From: Burkholderiales bacterium
GTDB taxonomy: Bacteria > Pseudomonadota > Gammaproteobacteria > Burkholderiales > SG8-41
DNA: 43,824 nt
Reading direction: 5' to 3'
Assembly (NCBI GenBank): GCA_019749945.1
Contig: JAIEPF010000005.1
Span: 1 to 43,824, forward strand
This document shows, piece after piece, positions 1 through 7,864 of the stretch (positions are counted from its first letter, which is position 1; the number at the start of each line of letters is the position of its first letter). The position numbers and the translations under genes were made by a program. Under the pieces are notes generated by a model. It was given only the letters and a program-made list of their open reading frames with translations, had not been told where the DNA came from and made no database searches.

Positions 1-95
1 TCCCTCTCGGTTGCGCGATGCCTCAACGTACAAAATCCTTCAACAAAGTACAAGCGTCATTTTGTTAGGCGCTCTAAGCAAGGGAAAACAACAAT

Positions 96-695
96 ATGAA
101 AAAGACACTGGCTGCAATCATCCTCGTTTTTATTACTTCTGCCGTGGCGTTCACGGCCTGGGCCCAGACCGCGCCCGATGTGCTGGTGCGCACCACGGTC
201 GAAGAAGTGCTGGCCATACTGAAGCAGAACCAGGACCGGCGGACGCTGCAGGATATTGCCGAGAAAAAAGTGCTGCCGCATTTCGATTTTCGCGCGATGA
301 CCCAGCTGGCCATGGGCAAATCCTGGCGCGATGCGACGCCGGCGCAGCAGAAGGCCCTGGAAAATGCCTTCCGTACGCTGCTGGTGCGCACCTACACCAC
401 GGCACTGGCGGATTCCGCCAATGTTGATCGCAGGATCGAGGTCAAGCCGCTGCAGATGAAAGCCGGGGACGATTACACCACCGTGCGCACCCTCGTCAGG
501 GAACCGGGGCGTCCGCCGCTGAGCATCGATTACCGCATGACGCTGACCGACAAGAGCTGGAAAGTGACCGACATCGTGGCTGAAAACGCGAGCCTGGTGA
601 TCAATTACCGCGGCACTTTCGCCTCCGAAATCGGGCGCAGCGGCATCGACGGGCTGATCAAGGCCCTCGAAGACAAGAACAGGCAGGGCGCGTAA
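96..695 (+). CDS. mlaC: MlaC/Ttg2D-family periplasmic phospholipid-binding protein
   Basis: The 199-residue product starts with a classical signal peptide: KK, then a hydrophobic run, with likely cleavage after Ala-Trp-Ala near residue 23. The mature part has the Tol_Tol_Ttg2 (MlaC) pattern: 'VLPHFDFRAMTQLAMG' near 65-80, a 'WRDATPAQQKALENAFRTLL' helix, and a C-terminal 'WKVTDIVAENASLVINYRGTF' strand segment (split here only as a description). MlaC shuttles phospholipids between an outer-membrane complex and the inner-membrane MlaFEDB ABC transporter to keep outer-membrane asymmetry. AAGGGA lies 10 bases before the ATG. No mlaFED gene is visible; the rest of such an operon could lie upstream of the window. 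Family assignment is strong. The exact physiological partner is inferred. Confidence 0.88.
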   Translation: MKKTLAAIILVFITSAVAFTAWAQTAPDVLVRTTVEEVLAILKQNQDRRTLQDIAEKKVLPHFDFRAMTQLAMGKSWRDATPAQQKALENAFRTLLVRTYTTALADSANVDRRIEVKPLQMKAGDDYTTVRTLVREPGRPPLSIDYRMTLTDKSWKVTDIVAENASLVINYRGTFASEIGRSGIDGLIKALEDKNRQGA

Positions 696-761
696 TCGCG
701 GGGTTTTGCGGATTGTTGCGTCGAAAAGCGTATTCTCCGGCTTATCTTACCGGCTGAAGCG

Positions 762-2219
762 ATGCGTTTCCTGCAACCGAATTCGTTTCCCAAACTGCTG
801 GCCATCGGTTTTGCGATGGTGGCGCTGCCGCTGATTTTTGCGCTGGTCAACAACGCGGTGGCGATCAACCAGTTCGCCAACCGCAGCCAGCGCGCCGTGC
901 AGCAGGCCGTGCAGTCGACGCAGTCCAGCCGCCGGCTGGCGGAACTGCTGAGCGCGCTGGAGCGCAACACGCGGCAGATGGCGATCCTCGGCGACCGCTC
1001 GCTGCTGGATGCCTATGAAACCAACCGCAAGCTGTTTCTGCAGACGGCCGGGGAGTTTTCGGCCCTGCCCTTCGACGCGGAGCAGCGCATCGCACTGAAC
1101 GACATCATCGACAGCGAAAGGGCCATTTTCACGATGCTGCGCGGTACTGTCGCAAATGAGGCCGCGGAAGGAGCCGCGCTGAAAAAAGCCGCGGAGGAGT
1201 TTGTCCGGCTTGGTGCCCGTGCGCAGGGCATCATCGAGCGCGGCGACCGGTTGATCGACCGCGAAATCGAGTTGATGGGTGAGACGGCAACACGCGCCCA
1301 GCAAATCACCCTGTGGCAGATGCTGGCGCTGGTGCCGGTGGCGCTGCTGCTGGCGGCGGGTTTCACGGTGCTGATCGCCCGACCGATCCGCCAGATCGAC
1401 GCCGCGATCCGGCGCATGGGCGGCGGCGATTTTTCGGCGCCGGTCGGCGTCAGCGGTCCGCGCGACCTGCAATTGCTCGGTCGCCGCATCGAATGGTTGC
1501 GCCATCGCCTGACCGAACTCGAACAGCAGAAAAACCGCTTCCTGCGCCAGGTGTCGCATGAACTGAAGACACCCCTGACTGCGCTGCGCGAGGGTTCCGA
1601 ACTGCTGTCCGAGGAGGCGCTGGGCAAACTGACGCCGGAACAGCAGGAGGTCGCGGGGATCCTGCGCGCCAGCAGTATAGAATTGCAGCGCCTGATCGAG
1701 GACCTGTTGTCCTACGGCGCGGCGGAGTTTCATCGCAGCGCGCTGCATTTCTCGCCGGTCGAAGTGCGGCGCGTGGTGGCGCGGGTGGTGGATGACCAGA
1801 GCCTTGCGCTGCGCGCCCGGGCGCTGCGCATTACTCCGCAGGTGGACGACATCACGCTGGAAGCCGATCCGGAGAAGCTGCGCATCATGCTCGACAATTT
1901 ATTGTCCAATGCCGTGAAATTTTCCCCTGAAAACAATGTCATCAGTATCGAGGCGCACAGCGACGGCGTGCACATGGTGCTGGATGTGGCCGATGCCGGG
2001 CCCGGCATTCCGCCCGCCGAGCGTGAACGGGTGTTTGATCCGTTTTACCGCGGCCGTACGGTGGCCGGCGGACCACTGCGCGGTTCGGGTATAGGCTTGT
2101 CGGTGGTCCGCGATTACGCCCAGGCGCATGGCGGCAGCGTTGAAGTGGTGGACGAACCTGCGCGCTCCGGTGCGCGCCTGCGGGTGACGCTGCCGCTGCA
2201 GCAGGGGGCGGTGGCATGA
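762..2219 (+). CDS. glrK: Membrane sensor histidine kinase, GlrK/QseE type
   Basis: This 485-residue kinase has a membrane segment at about 12-34, a helical periplasmic sensor region to about 185, a second membrane segment near 187-208, a HAMP linker, and a HisKA domain with the H-box 'FLRQVSHELKTPL' (His266). An HATPase domain follows, with N-box 'NLLSNAVKFSP', G1 'DAGPGIP' and G2 'GSGIGLSVV'. All catalytic elements are present. The following lipoprotein and sigma-54 response regulator reproduce the enterobacterial order glrK-qseG-glrR, so it is expected to phosphorylate the regulator at 2711-4096. Its stop overlaps the next start as ATGA (2216-2219), which suggests translational coupling. 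The signal sensed cannot be read from the sequence; envelope status is a reasonable inference from the target genes. Confidence 0.9.
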   Translation: MRFLQPNSFPKLLAIGFAMVALPLIFALVNNAVAINQFANRSQRAVQQAVQSTQSSRRLAELLSALERNTRQMAILGDRSLLDAYETNRKLFLQTAGEFSALPFDAEQRIALNDIIDSERAIFTMLRGTVANEAAEGAALKKAAEEFVRLGARAQGIIERGDRLIDREIELMGETATRAQQITLWQMLALVPVALLLAAGFTVLIARPIRQIDAAIRRMGGGDFSAPVGVSGPRDLQLLGRRIEWLRHRLTELEQQKNRFLRQVSHELKTPLTALREGSELLSEEALGKLTPEQQEVAGILRASSIELQRLIEDLLSYGAAEFHRSALHFSPVEVRRVVARVVDDQSLALRARALRITPQVDDITLEADPEKLRIMLDNLLSNAVKFSPENNVISIEAHSDGVHMVLDVADAGPGIPPAERERVFDPFYRGRTVAGGPLRGSGIGLSVVRDYAQAHGGSVEVVDEPARSGARLRVTLPLQQGAVA

Positions 2220-2707
2220 GGCTCCGCCACGCCTGGCCGGTGTTCCTGGTGCTGCTGCTGGCGGGCTGCAATGCCCTGCGGCCTGCGGATCCGGTCAGCC
2301 CTGCGGCACCGGTGGTCGAGGACAGCCGCGGTGACGATGCGGCCAGGGTGCTGGCCTATTACGCGCAACTGCGCCAGTTGCCGGGACCGGAACTCGCGCG
2401 CGAACACGAATCGGCGCGGCGCGCGCTGGCGAAGTCGCGCAGCGATGCCAACCGGCTGCGTTACGCGCTGCTGCTGACATTGCCGGGCGCGCCGGCGACC
2501 GAGGAGCCGCGGGTGCAGGAGCTGCTGGAGCCGGTGACGCGCAGCAGTGACGGCGCGTTGCGCGGGCTGGCGGTTCTGATGATGGCGTTTCTGCAGGAGC
2601 AGCGCCGGCTCGAAACCAGCGCGCAGGGCCTGCAGCAGAAACTGGACGCGCTGCTCACGCTGGAGCGCAACATGACCCGCGACAGCAGCGGAACACGAAA
2701 AAGGTAG
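2216..2707 (+). CDS. Lipoprotein between GlrK and GlrR (QseG position)
   Basis: This 163-residue protein has a short basic start, a hydrophobic stretch and the lipobox LLAGC with acylated Cys18, so it should be a membrane-anchored periplasmic lipoprotein. The rest is Ala/Arg/Leu-rich and helical, with a coiled-coil-like C-terminus near residues 125-150. It sits where QseG lies in enterobacteria, between the histidine kinase and the sigma-54 regulator, overlapping glrK by four bases and ending 3 bases before glrR. E. coli QseG is longer (about 237 residues), and I rely on position plus lipobox rather than recognisable sequence. A role as an accessory input to the kinase is inference. Confidence 0.75.
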   Translation: MRLRHAWPVFLVLLLAGCNALRPADPVSPAAPVVEDSRGDDAARVLAYYAQLRQLPGPELAREHESARRALAKSRSDANRLRYALLLTLPGAPATEEPRVQELLEPVTRSSDGALRGLAVLMMAFLQEQRRLETSAQGLQQKLDALLTLERNMTRDSSGTRKR

Positions 2708-2710
2708 GCA

Positions 2711-4096
2711 ATGATGAACATGATGACGCAAACCAAAACGCAGGGTAAGGCCCAGGTGCTGGTGGTCGATGACGATCCGGGTCTCTTGCGCCTGATGCAG
2801 CTGCGGCTGGAAGCCGCCGGTTATGGCGCAACACTCGCCGACAGCGGAGAGCGCGCGCTGGCGCAACTGGCGGTGTCGCGGCCGCAGGTCGTGGTCACCG
2901 ACCTGCAGATGGGCGGCATGGACGGCATTACGCTGTTCGAGGCGATCCGCGCGGAAAACCCCGCGCTGCCGGTGATCATCCTCACCGCCCACGGCACGAT
3001 CCCTGACGCGGTGTCGGCGGTGAAGGGCGGTGTATTCGGCTACCTGACCAAGCCCTTTGACGCCAAGGCGCTGCTGGTGGAAATCGAGCGCGCGCTGGCG
3101 GTATCCGGCGCGATGCCCAATGCGACAGGCGACGATGACGGCGCGTGGCGCGCCGCCATCATCACCCGCAATCCGGCGATGGAGGAAGTGCTGGCAAAAG
3201 CGCGGCTGGTGGCGGCGGGCGACGCCGCGGTGCTGATCCAGGGCGAATCGGGCACCGGCAAGGAACTGCTGGCGCGCGCGGTGCATGCCGCCAGCCCGCG
3301 CAGCAACCGGCCGTTTGTCGCGATCAACTGCGCCGCGATTCCCGAGCCGCTGCTCGAATCCGAGCTGTTCGGCCACGTCAAGGGTGCGTTTACCGGCGCC
3401 GTGCGCGACAACCGCGGCCTGTTCCTGTCGGCCGACGGCGGCACACTGCTGCTCGACGAAATCGGCGACATGCCGCCGGCGCTGCAGGTCAAACTGCTGC
3501 GCGTGCTGCAGGAGAAACAGGTGCGGCCGGTGGGTGGCATGCAGCATGTGCCGGTCGATGTGCGGGTGATTTCGGCGACGCACCGCAATCTCGAGTCCGA
3601 GCTCGCTGCGGGCAATTTCCGCGAGGATCTTTATTACCGCCTGAAAGTGGTGGCACTGAATCTGCCGTCGCTGGCCGAGCGCCGCGAGGACATTCCGCTG
3701 CTCGCCGGGCATTTCCTCGGCGAACTCGCGGCGCGTTACAAAAAAGACGTCACCGGCCTGTCGCCGGAGGCGGTTGAACTGCTGGTTGCCGCGGCCTGGC
3801 CGGGCAATGTGCGCCAGCTCTACAACGTGATCGAACAATCGGTGGCGCTGACGACGACGCCGCGCATCCCCGCCAATCTGGTGCAGCAGGCGATCCAGCG
3901 TGAACAGACCGAGTTTGCGTCCTTCGAGCAGGCGCGGCGCAAATTCGAGCGTGATTACCTGGCGCAGCTGCTGAAAATCACCGACGGCAACGTGACCCAG
4001 GCTTCTCGCCTCGCCAAGCGCAACCGCACCGAGTTCTACAAGCTGCTGCAGCGCCACCAGCTCGATCCGCGCCTGTTCAAACCGCAGCGCGCCTAG
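2711..4096 (+). CDS. glrR: Sigma-54-dependent response regulator GlrR
   Basis: This 461-residue activator has three domains in order. The receiver domain (about 12-125) carries the acidic pocket 'VVDDDPG', phospho-acceptor Asp64 in 'VTDLQMGGMDG', and 'LTKPFD'. The AAA+ sigma-54 interaction domain (about 148-375) has Walker A 'GESGTGKE', the sigma-54 contact loop 'GAFTGA' and Walker B 'GGTLLLDEIGD'. A Fis-type helix-turn-helix lies at the C-terminus ('GNVTQASRLAKRNRTEFYKLL'; DNA-binding residues near 425-450). The intact GAFTGA loop means it can open sigma-54 promoters, and a strong candidate promoter lies 177 bases past its stop. Start: first of several closely spaced ATGs, with AGGTAGG just upstream. 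In E. coli GlrR drives glmY and rpoE; the targets here are inferred from the DNA sites. Confidence 0.92.
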   Translation: MMNMMTQTKTQGKAQVLVVDDDPGLLRLMQLRLEAAGYGATLADSGERALAQLAVSRPQVVVTDLQMGGMDGITLFEAIRAENPALPVIILTAHGTIPDAVSAVKGGVFGYLTKPFDAKALLVEIERALAVSGAMPNATGDDDGAWRAAIITRNPAMEEVLAKARLVAAGDAAVLIQGESGTGKELLARAVHAASPRSNRPFVAINCAAIPEPLLESELFGHVKGAFTGAVRDNRGLFLSADGGTLLLDEIGDMPPALQVKLLRVLQEKQVRPVGGMQHVPVDVRVISATHRNLESELAAGNFREDLYYRLKVVALNLPSLAERREDIPLLAGHFLGELAARYKKDVTGLSPEAVELLVAAAWPGNVRQLYNVIEQSVALTTTPRIPANLVQQAIQREQTEFASFEQARRKFERDYLAQLLKITDGNVTQASRLAKRNRTEFYKLLQRHQLDPRLFKPQRA

Positions 4097-4125
4097 GGCC
4101 TGTTATTGATTGTTAACTGGCCCTA
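4094..4125 (+). terminator. Hairpin at the glrR stop codon
   Basis: TAGGGCC (4094-4100, beginning with the glrR stop) pairs with GGCCCTA (4119-4125). An inner GTTA/TAAC pair (4102-4105 with 4114-4117) extends the stem across one T-T mismatch, leaving an 8-base loop. No T-tract follows, so it is either a weak or Rho-assisted end for the glr transcript or an mRNA-stabilising structure. It does separate glrR from the sigma-54-controlled genes. Confidence 0.4.
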
Positions 4126-4202
4126 ATGGTCACCTGCAGTCGTTGTTTACAGACTAAAAAATAACAATAAAAACAATGGATTACCTTCGACGATCGCGCC
4201 CG

Positions 4203-4220
4203 GGTCGCCGCCCGGCGACA
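4203..4220. promoter_or_regulatory. Candidate GlrR binding dyad
   Basis: GGTC, ten bases, GACA. This matches the known E. coli GlrR site TGTC-N10-GACA at seven of eight fixed positions. The centre also forms the perfect inverted repeat GTCGCC-GCCC-GGCGAC. Its 3' edge is 52 bases before the -24 element of the sigma-54 promoter at 4273, close but workable for an enhancer-type site. No second copy is evident in this intergenic region. Confidence 0.55.
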
Positions 4221-4272
4221 GCCCTGCGCCGACGGGATCATATAAACGCTTGTTTTTAAAGAATTATTCATG

Positions 4273-4288
4273 TGGCACTGGTTTTGCG
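4273..4288 (+). promoter_or_regulatory. Sigma-54 (-24/-12) promoter
   Basis: TGGCAC (4273-4278), a five-base spacer, then TTGC (4284-4287). The invariant GG and GC are the required 12 bases apart, so this is essentially the consensus TGGCAC-N5-TTGC. The start point would be near 4299, giving a leader of about 50 bases to the ATG at 4350. It lies directly downstream of a gene for a sigma-54 activator with an intact GAFTGA loop, and a GlrR-like dyad sits just upstream. Confidence 0.75.
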
Positions 4289-4349
4289 ACAAGTTGAAGG
4301 CTGGCCGCGATGTCTGCGGCAAAGTCTGATATTCAACGGAGAGCAAACC

Positions 4350-4940
4350 ATGTCATCGACCCTCAATACGCAGGATGGTGCGGCGGCTGCCCGGCGCGCG
4401 CCGGCGCTGCTGTATCCGACGCTGCTGATTGCCGGCATCGCGGTGATCATTGTCAGCGTGCTGGGTATCGCCGCCATGACCGGCGTGTTGCCGCAGGCGC
4501 AGTCGCAGTCAGTGGATGAGCGGGCCGGCGGCGGCAAAGAAGGCAAGGCCGCGGCGAACGCATCCGCAAAATCCCCGGGCAGCAAAACCGCGCCGACCGC
4601 CGCGCGCTGCGCCGATTGCGGCGTGGTCGAGAGTGTGCGCGCCGTCGAAGTCAAGGGTGAAGCTTCGGGCCTTGGCGTGGTGGCCGGCGGTGTGCTCGGC
4701 GGCGTGCTGGGCAACCAGGTTGGCGGCGGCAGCGGGCGCACGGCGATGACCGTGGTCGGCGCCGGCGCCGGGGCTTATGCCGGCAACGAAGTCGAGAAAA
4801 ACATGAAAAAGAAAGTCAGTTATCAAATCCGCGTGCGCATGGATGACCACAGTTATCGCAGCTTCCACTCGGCGCAGCCCGATGTCGGCGTCGGCCAGCG
4901 GGTGAAGGTGCGTGACGGCCGGCTGGTGGATGCCGGGTGA
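4350..4940 (+). CDS. Glycine-zipper 2TM envelope protein
   Basis: The 196-residue product has one membrane anchor at about 19-45, a linker rich in Ala, Lys and Gly, a CxxC pair (Cys87 and Cys90, 'CADCG'), and a glycine-zipper segment (about 107-145) with Gly repeated every three to four residues. A short beta-rich tail ('YQIRVRMDDHSYRSF') follows. This is the SlyB/17-kDa-antigen-like 'glycine zipper 2TM' architecture, tied to envelope integrity in other bacteria. I chose the ATG at 4350 because GGAGAG lies 7-12 bases upstream; the longer reading from 4272 would put the coding region on top of the sigma-54 promoter. Its end overlaps the next gene's start by four bases. Control by GlrR and sigma-54 is predicted from DNA only. 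Confidence 0.85.
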   Translation: MSSTLNTQDGAAAARRAPALLYPTLLIAGIAVIIVSVLGIAAMTGVLPQAQSQSVDERAGGGKEGKAAANASAKSPGSKTAPTAARCADCGVVESVRAVEVKGEASGLGVVAGGVLGGVLGNQVGGGSGRTAMTVVGAGAGAYAGNEVEKNMKKKVSYQIRVRMDDHSYRSFHSAQPDVGVGQRVKVRDGRLVDAG

Positions 4941-5185
4941 AGCACCGCACGTTACGGATCGCGGCCTGCGCGCTGCCGGCGCTGCTGCTGGCGGCCTGCG
5001 GCACGCCGCCGGCCCAGACGCAGAAACCGCGCTTCAATCTTTCCGGATATTCGGCGGCCTTCAAGCAGGGCCATGCCGACGGCTGCGTTTCAGCGTCCGG
5101 CAGGCAGCGCCGCGATGAGCGCCTGTTCCGCGACAACGCCGATTACATGATGGGCTGGAACGACGGGCGCAGCGCCTGCAAATGA
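4937..5185 (+). CDS. Small lipoprotein
   Basis: This 82-residue protein starts at GTG inside the sequence GTGA, overlapping the stop of the glycine-zipper gene, so the two are very likely co-translated. It has a hydrophobic leader and lipobox LLAAC with acylated Cys21. The mature part shows a spaced pattern, 'FKQGHADGC' ... 'DNADYMMGWNDGRSAC', with two further cysteines that could form a disulphide. I recognise this as a small conserved proteobacterial lipoprotein type but know no function for it. Being in the predicted sigma-54/GlrR transcript suggests an envelope role. It is convergent with the CheY-like gene, separated by 30 bases with no clear terminator. Confidence 0.78.
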   Translation: MKHRTLRIAACALPALLLAACGTPPAQTQKPRFNLSGYSAAFKQGHADGCVSASGRQRRDERLFRDNADYMMGWNDGRSACK

Positions 5186-5215
5186 TGCAAGCGCGTGCGC
5201 GAAGCCGGCGCGGAT

Positions 5216-5632
5216 TCAGGCGCGGTGCGGCGAGGTTTTGTTGAGGGTCAGCCAGTACGCGCCGATCTGCTGCACGGTGCTGATGTAACTCTCGTAGGCC
5301 ACCGGCTTGATCACGTAGCTGTTGCAGCCGAGATCCTGGCACAGCGCGATATCGCGGGGCTCACCGGAAGAGGTAAACACCACCACGCAGAGGTGCCGCG
5401 TGCGGATGTTTTCGCGGATCTGCCGCAGCACTTCGGCGCCGTCGAGTTTCGGCAGCTTCAGATCGAGCAGCACCAGGTCGGGCAGTTCCGCCATGGCCGC
5501 CAGCGTTTCAAGTGCTGCGGCACCGTCGCGCGCGACGGTGACCTCGGCGCCCCGGTCGCCGCGGCGCAGCGCACGCCGGGTCAGCGATTCGTCGTCGGGA
5601 TTGTCCTCGACCAGCAGGATGCGGCGGATCAA
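5216..5632 (-). CDS. CheY-like single-domain response regulator
   Basis: The 138-residue product is a bare receiver domain: acidic pocket 'LVEDNPDD', phospho-acceptor Asp57 in 'LLDLKLPKLDG', conserved Ser/Thr in 'VVFTSSGEP', and Lys in 'YVIKPV'. There is no output domain, as in Rcp1-type receivers that work with phytochrome or hybrid kinases. Translation appears to start at TTG within TTGA, which overlaps the TGA stop of the upstream GGDEF-EAL gene, so the pair should be coupled. The cognate kinase is not in the window. It could feed phosphate into, or drain it from, the REC domain of its neighbour; that is inference. Confidence 0.87.
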   Translation of the reverse strand: MIRRILLVEDNPDDESLTRRALRRGDRGAEVTVARDGAAALETLAAMAELPDLVLLDLKLPKLDGAEVLRQIRENIRTRHLCVVVFTSSGEPRDIALCQDLGCNSYVIKPVAYESYISTVQQIGAYWLTLNKTSPHRA

Positions 5633-7749
5633 GCCGGTTTCCCGCTTTCCGCCTGCAGTTGCCAGCAGGGATGCTGCTGCAGAAAACGGCCGAGGTCCGC
5701 GGCGGGCACCGGCCGGCTGATCAGGTAGCCCTGCATCATGTCGCAGCCGTGCAGGCGCAGGAAGTCGGCCTGCGCCGCCGTCTCCACGCCTTCGGCCACC
5801 ACATTGAGGCGCAGGCTGCGGCCCATGGCGATGATGGCGTGGGTGATGGCCACGTCGTCGGCATCGGCGGGCACATCCTGGATGAAGGAACGGTCGATCT
5901 TGATGGTGTTGACCGGAAAGCGTTTGAGATAACCCAGCGAGGAATAACCGGTGCCGAAATCATCGATGGCGAGCTGCACGCCCACCGCGCGCAGTTCGCG
6001 CAGGATGGCCGCGGCGCGCTCCGGGTTGTCCATCACCATGCTTTCGGTGATTTCCAGCTCCAGGCTTTCCGGCGCGAGCCCGCAGTCGCTGAGGATGCGC
6101 TGCACATCGGCCACCAGTTCGCTTTGCGTGAACTGGCGCGGCGACAGGTTCACCGCGATGCGGAAACCCGTGCTTCCGGCATCCTGCCAGCGCCGGGCTT
6201 CGGCGCAGGCCTGCTGCAGCACGATGCGGCCGATGGCCAGGATCAGCCCGGTTTCCTCGGCCAGCGGAATGAATTTGTCCGGCGCCGTCATGCCGGCGCC
6301 GGGGCGGTTCCAGCGCAGCAGCGCCTCCGCGCCGATGACGCGGCCGGAGGCGGTTTCCACCTGCGGCTGGTAGTGCACGAGAAATTCATCGCGCTCCACC
6401 GCGAGGCGCAGCGCCCGCTCCAGCGCGACATGTTCGGCCGAGCGCGCGTTCATCTGCGGCGAATGGAACTGGAAGTTGTTTTTGCCCTGGTCCTTGGCGC
6501 GGTACATCGCCAGTTCGGCGTTGCGCAGCAGCGCCGCGGCGTCGGCGCTGTCGCTGGGGTAGGTGCTGATGCCGATGCTCGCCGAGAGGTGGTAGTCCTC
6601 GCCGTTGAGATGGTAGGGCTGGGCCACCGCGTCGAGCACCCGGGTAGCCGCGGCCCGTGCTGCCTCCGGGTCATCAATGTCGCGCATCAGCGCGGCGAAT
6701 TCGTCACCGCCAAAACGCGAAACAAGGTCGGACTCGCGCAGGCATTGCCGCAGCCGGGCGGTGACCTGGCGCAGCACTTCGTCGCCGCTGTCGTGACCGA
6801 CGGTGTCGTTGATCAGCTTGAAGCGGTCGAGATCGATGAACAGTACCGCGATCGGCTTTTTTTCGCGGTTGGCGTCGCGCAGCGCCTGCTCGAGCAGCTG
6901 GCGGAACAGCAGGCGGTTGGGCAGGCCCGAGAGTTCATCGAAATGGGTCAGGCGCCACATCCGTTCCTCGGAGCGCGCACGTTCGCTGATGTCGCGGATC
7001 ACCACGGTGAACTTGGAGGAATCTTTGACCGTCATCCGGCTGGCGCGGATTTCCACCGGAATCGAGCGGCCGTCGCGGGCGCGGGCCTGGGTCTGCAGGT
7101 CGGCCGGTTCGGTCGCGCTGATGTCCCGCGGCGCAAACAGCGCTTCGCCGAAACTGGTGTCGGCGACGTCTGTATTCAGCAACTCCTGGAAGCGGATGCC
7201 GTTCATTTCCGCCGGTTCGTAACCGATCATGCGCGCAAGTGCGGGGTTGGCGAACTCGACTTTGCCGTCGAGGCTGACCACGGCGATGCCGTCGGCGGCG
7301 GTGTTGATGATCGAATGGAGCAGGGCTTCATTGGCCTGCAGGTTGTGCGCGGCGAGGCGGGCGGAGCGGCGGATGTCGGCGTCGCCCAGTTCCCGCACGA
7401 TGACCGCGCCCAGCCGGCCCAGGCTCTGTTTCATCACGAAGTCCTGCGCGCCGCGGCGCATGGCTGCCACCGCGGTTTCTTCGCCGATGGCGCCGGAGAC
7501 GATGATGAAGGGAATGTCGGGGTCGTGCGCCTTGACCATGCCCAGCGCCGACAGGCCGTCGAACTGCGGCAGGTTGTGGTCGCAAAGCACGACATCCCAG
7601 GGCTGCTGTTCCAGCGAGCGGGCGAGGTCGGCGCGGCTCCACACCCGCTGATGCTCGATGTCCAGGCCGCTGCCTTTCAGTGAGGCGAGGGTCAGCGCGG
7701 CGTCGGCTTCATCGTCCTCGACCAGCAGCAGGCGGGTGACGACGGTCAT
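5629..7749 (-). CDS. REC-PAS-GGDEF-EAL c-di-GMP regulator
   Basis: In this 706-residue protein, a receiver (1-125, phospho-acceptor Asp57 in 'LCDHNLPQFDG') is followed by a PAS domain (about 145-265), a GGDEF cyclase domain with intact 'RFGGDEF', and an EAL phosphodiesterase domain with 'GAEALLRW', 'DDFGTGYSS' and 'IKIDRSF'. Both catalytic signatures are kept, so the protein could make or degrade c-di-GMP; which activity dominates cannot be told. No membrane segments are seen. I place the start at MTVVTRLLLVEDD; the longer reading adds a cysteine-rich stretch with no family counterpart. It lies 115 bases downstream of spoT on the same strand, so part of its transcription may come from the gmk-rpoZ-spoT unit. 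Confidence 0.92.
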   Translation of the reverse strand: MTVVTRLLLVEDDEADAALTLASLKGSGLDIEHQRVWSRADLARSLEQQPWDVVLCDHNLPQFDGLSALGMVKAHDPDIPFIIVSGAIGEETAVAAMRRGAQDFVMKQSLGRLGAVIVRELGDADIRRSARLAAHNLQANEALLHSIINTAADGIAVVSLDGKVEFANPALARMIGYEPAEMNGIRFQELLNTDVADTSFGEALFAPRDISATEPADLQTQARARDGRSIPVEIRASRMTVKDSSKFTVVIRDISERARSEERMWRLTHFDELSGLPNRLLFRQLLEQALRDANREKKPIAVLFIDLDRFKLINDTVGHDSGDEVLRQVTARLRQCLRESDLVSRFGGDEFAALMRDIDDPEAARAAATRVLDAVAQPYHLNGEDYHLSASIGISTYPSDSADAAALLRNAELAMYRAKDQGKNNFQFHSPQMNARSAEHVALERALRLAVERDEFLVHYQPQVETASGRVIGAEALLRWNRPGAGMTAPDKFIPLAEETGLILAIGRIVLQQACAEARRWQDAGSTGFRIAVNLSPRQFTQSELVADVQRILSDCGLAPESLELEITESMVMDNPERAAAILRELRAVGVQLAIDDFGTGYSSLGYLKRFPVNTIKIDRSFIQDVPADADDVAITHAIIAMGRSLRLNVVAEGVETAAQADFLRLHGCDMMQGYLISRPVPAADLGRFLQQHPCWQLQAESGKPA

Positions 7750-7814
7750 GCAAGACGATCCGGTGATGCAGCAACAGCAGAAGGACGCGCACAATGAGGA
7801 GTCATTGGCGTCGG

Positions 7815-7843
7815 AGTATATAACCTACTGTATTTGATTGCTA
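7815..7843 (-). promoter_or_regulatory. Possible sigma-70 promoter for the GGDEF-EAL gene
   Basis: Read on the minus strand, TAGCAA (7843-7838), 17 bases, then TATACT (7820-7815). The -10 matches consensus at five of six positions. The -35 is poor. It is in the only AT-rich part of the 115-base gap between spoT and the next gene. Confidence 0.3.
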
Positions 7844-7864
7844 TTTGCCCCGGCGGGGCGGGGC

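Noticed and set aside
2114..4057. A 647-codon open frame antisense to glrR, and similar long antisense frames at 5659-7683, 8846-10678, 26890-28788, 33556-35643, 39213-41027 and 41901-43571
   Set aside because: Each lies opposite a gene with clear family motifs. The products are low-complexity (Arg/His/Gln/Ala-rich) with no domain signature. Such shadows are normal in GC-rich DNA.
7847..7859. GCCCC-GGC-GGGGC hairpin after spoT as an intrinsic terminator
   Set aside because: The stem is only five bases and no T-run follows on the minus strand, so it does not meet the criteria.
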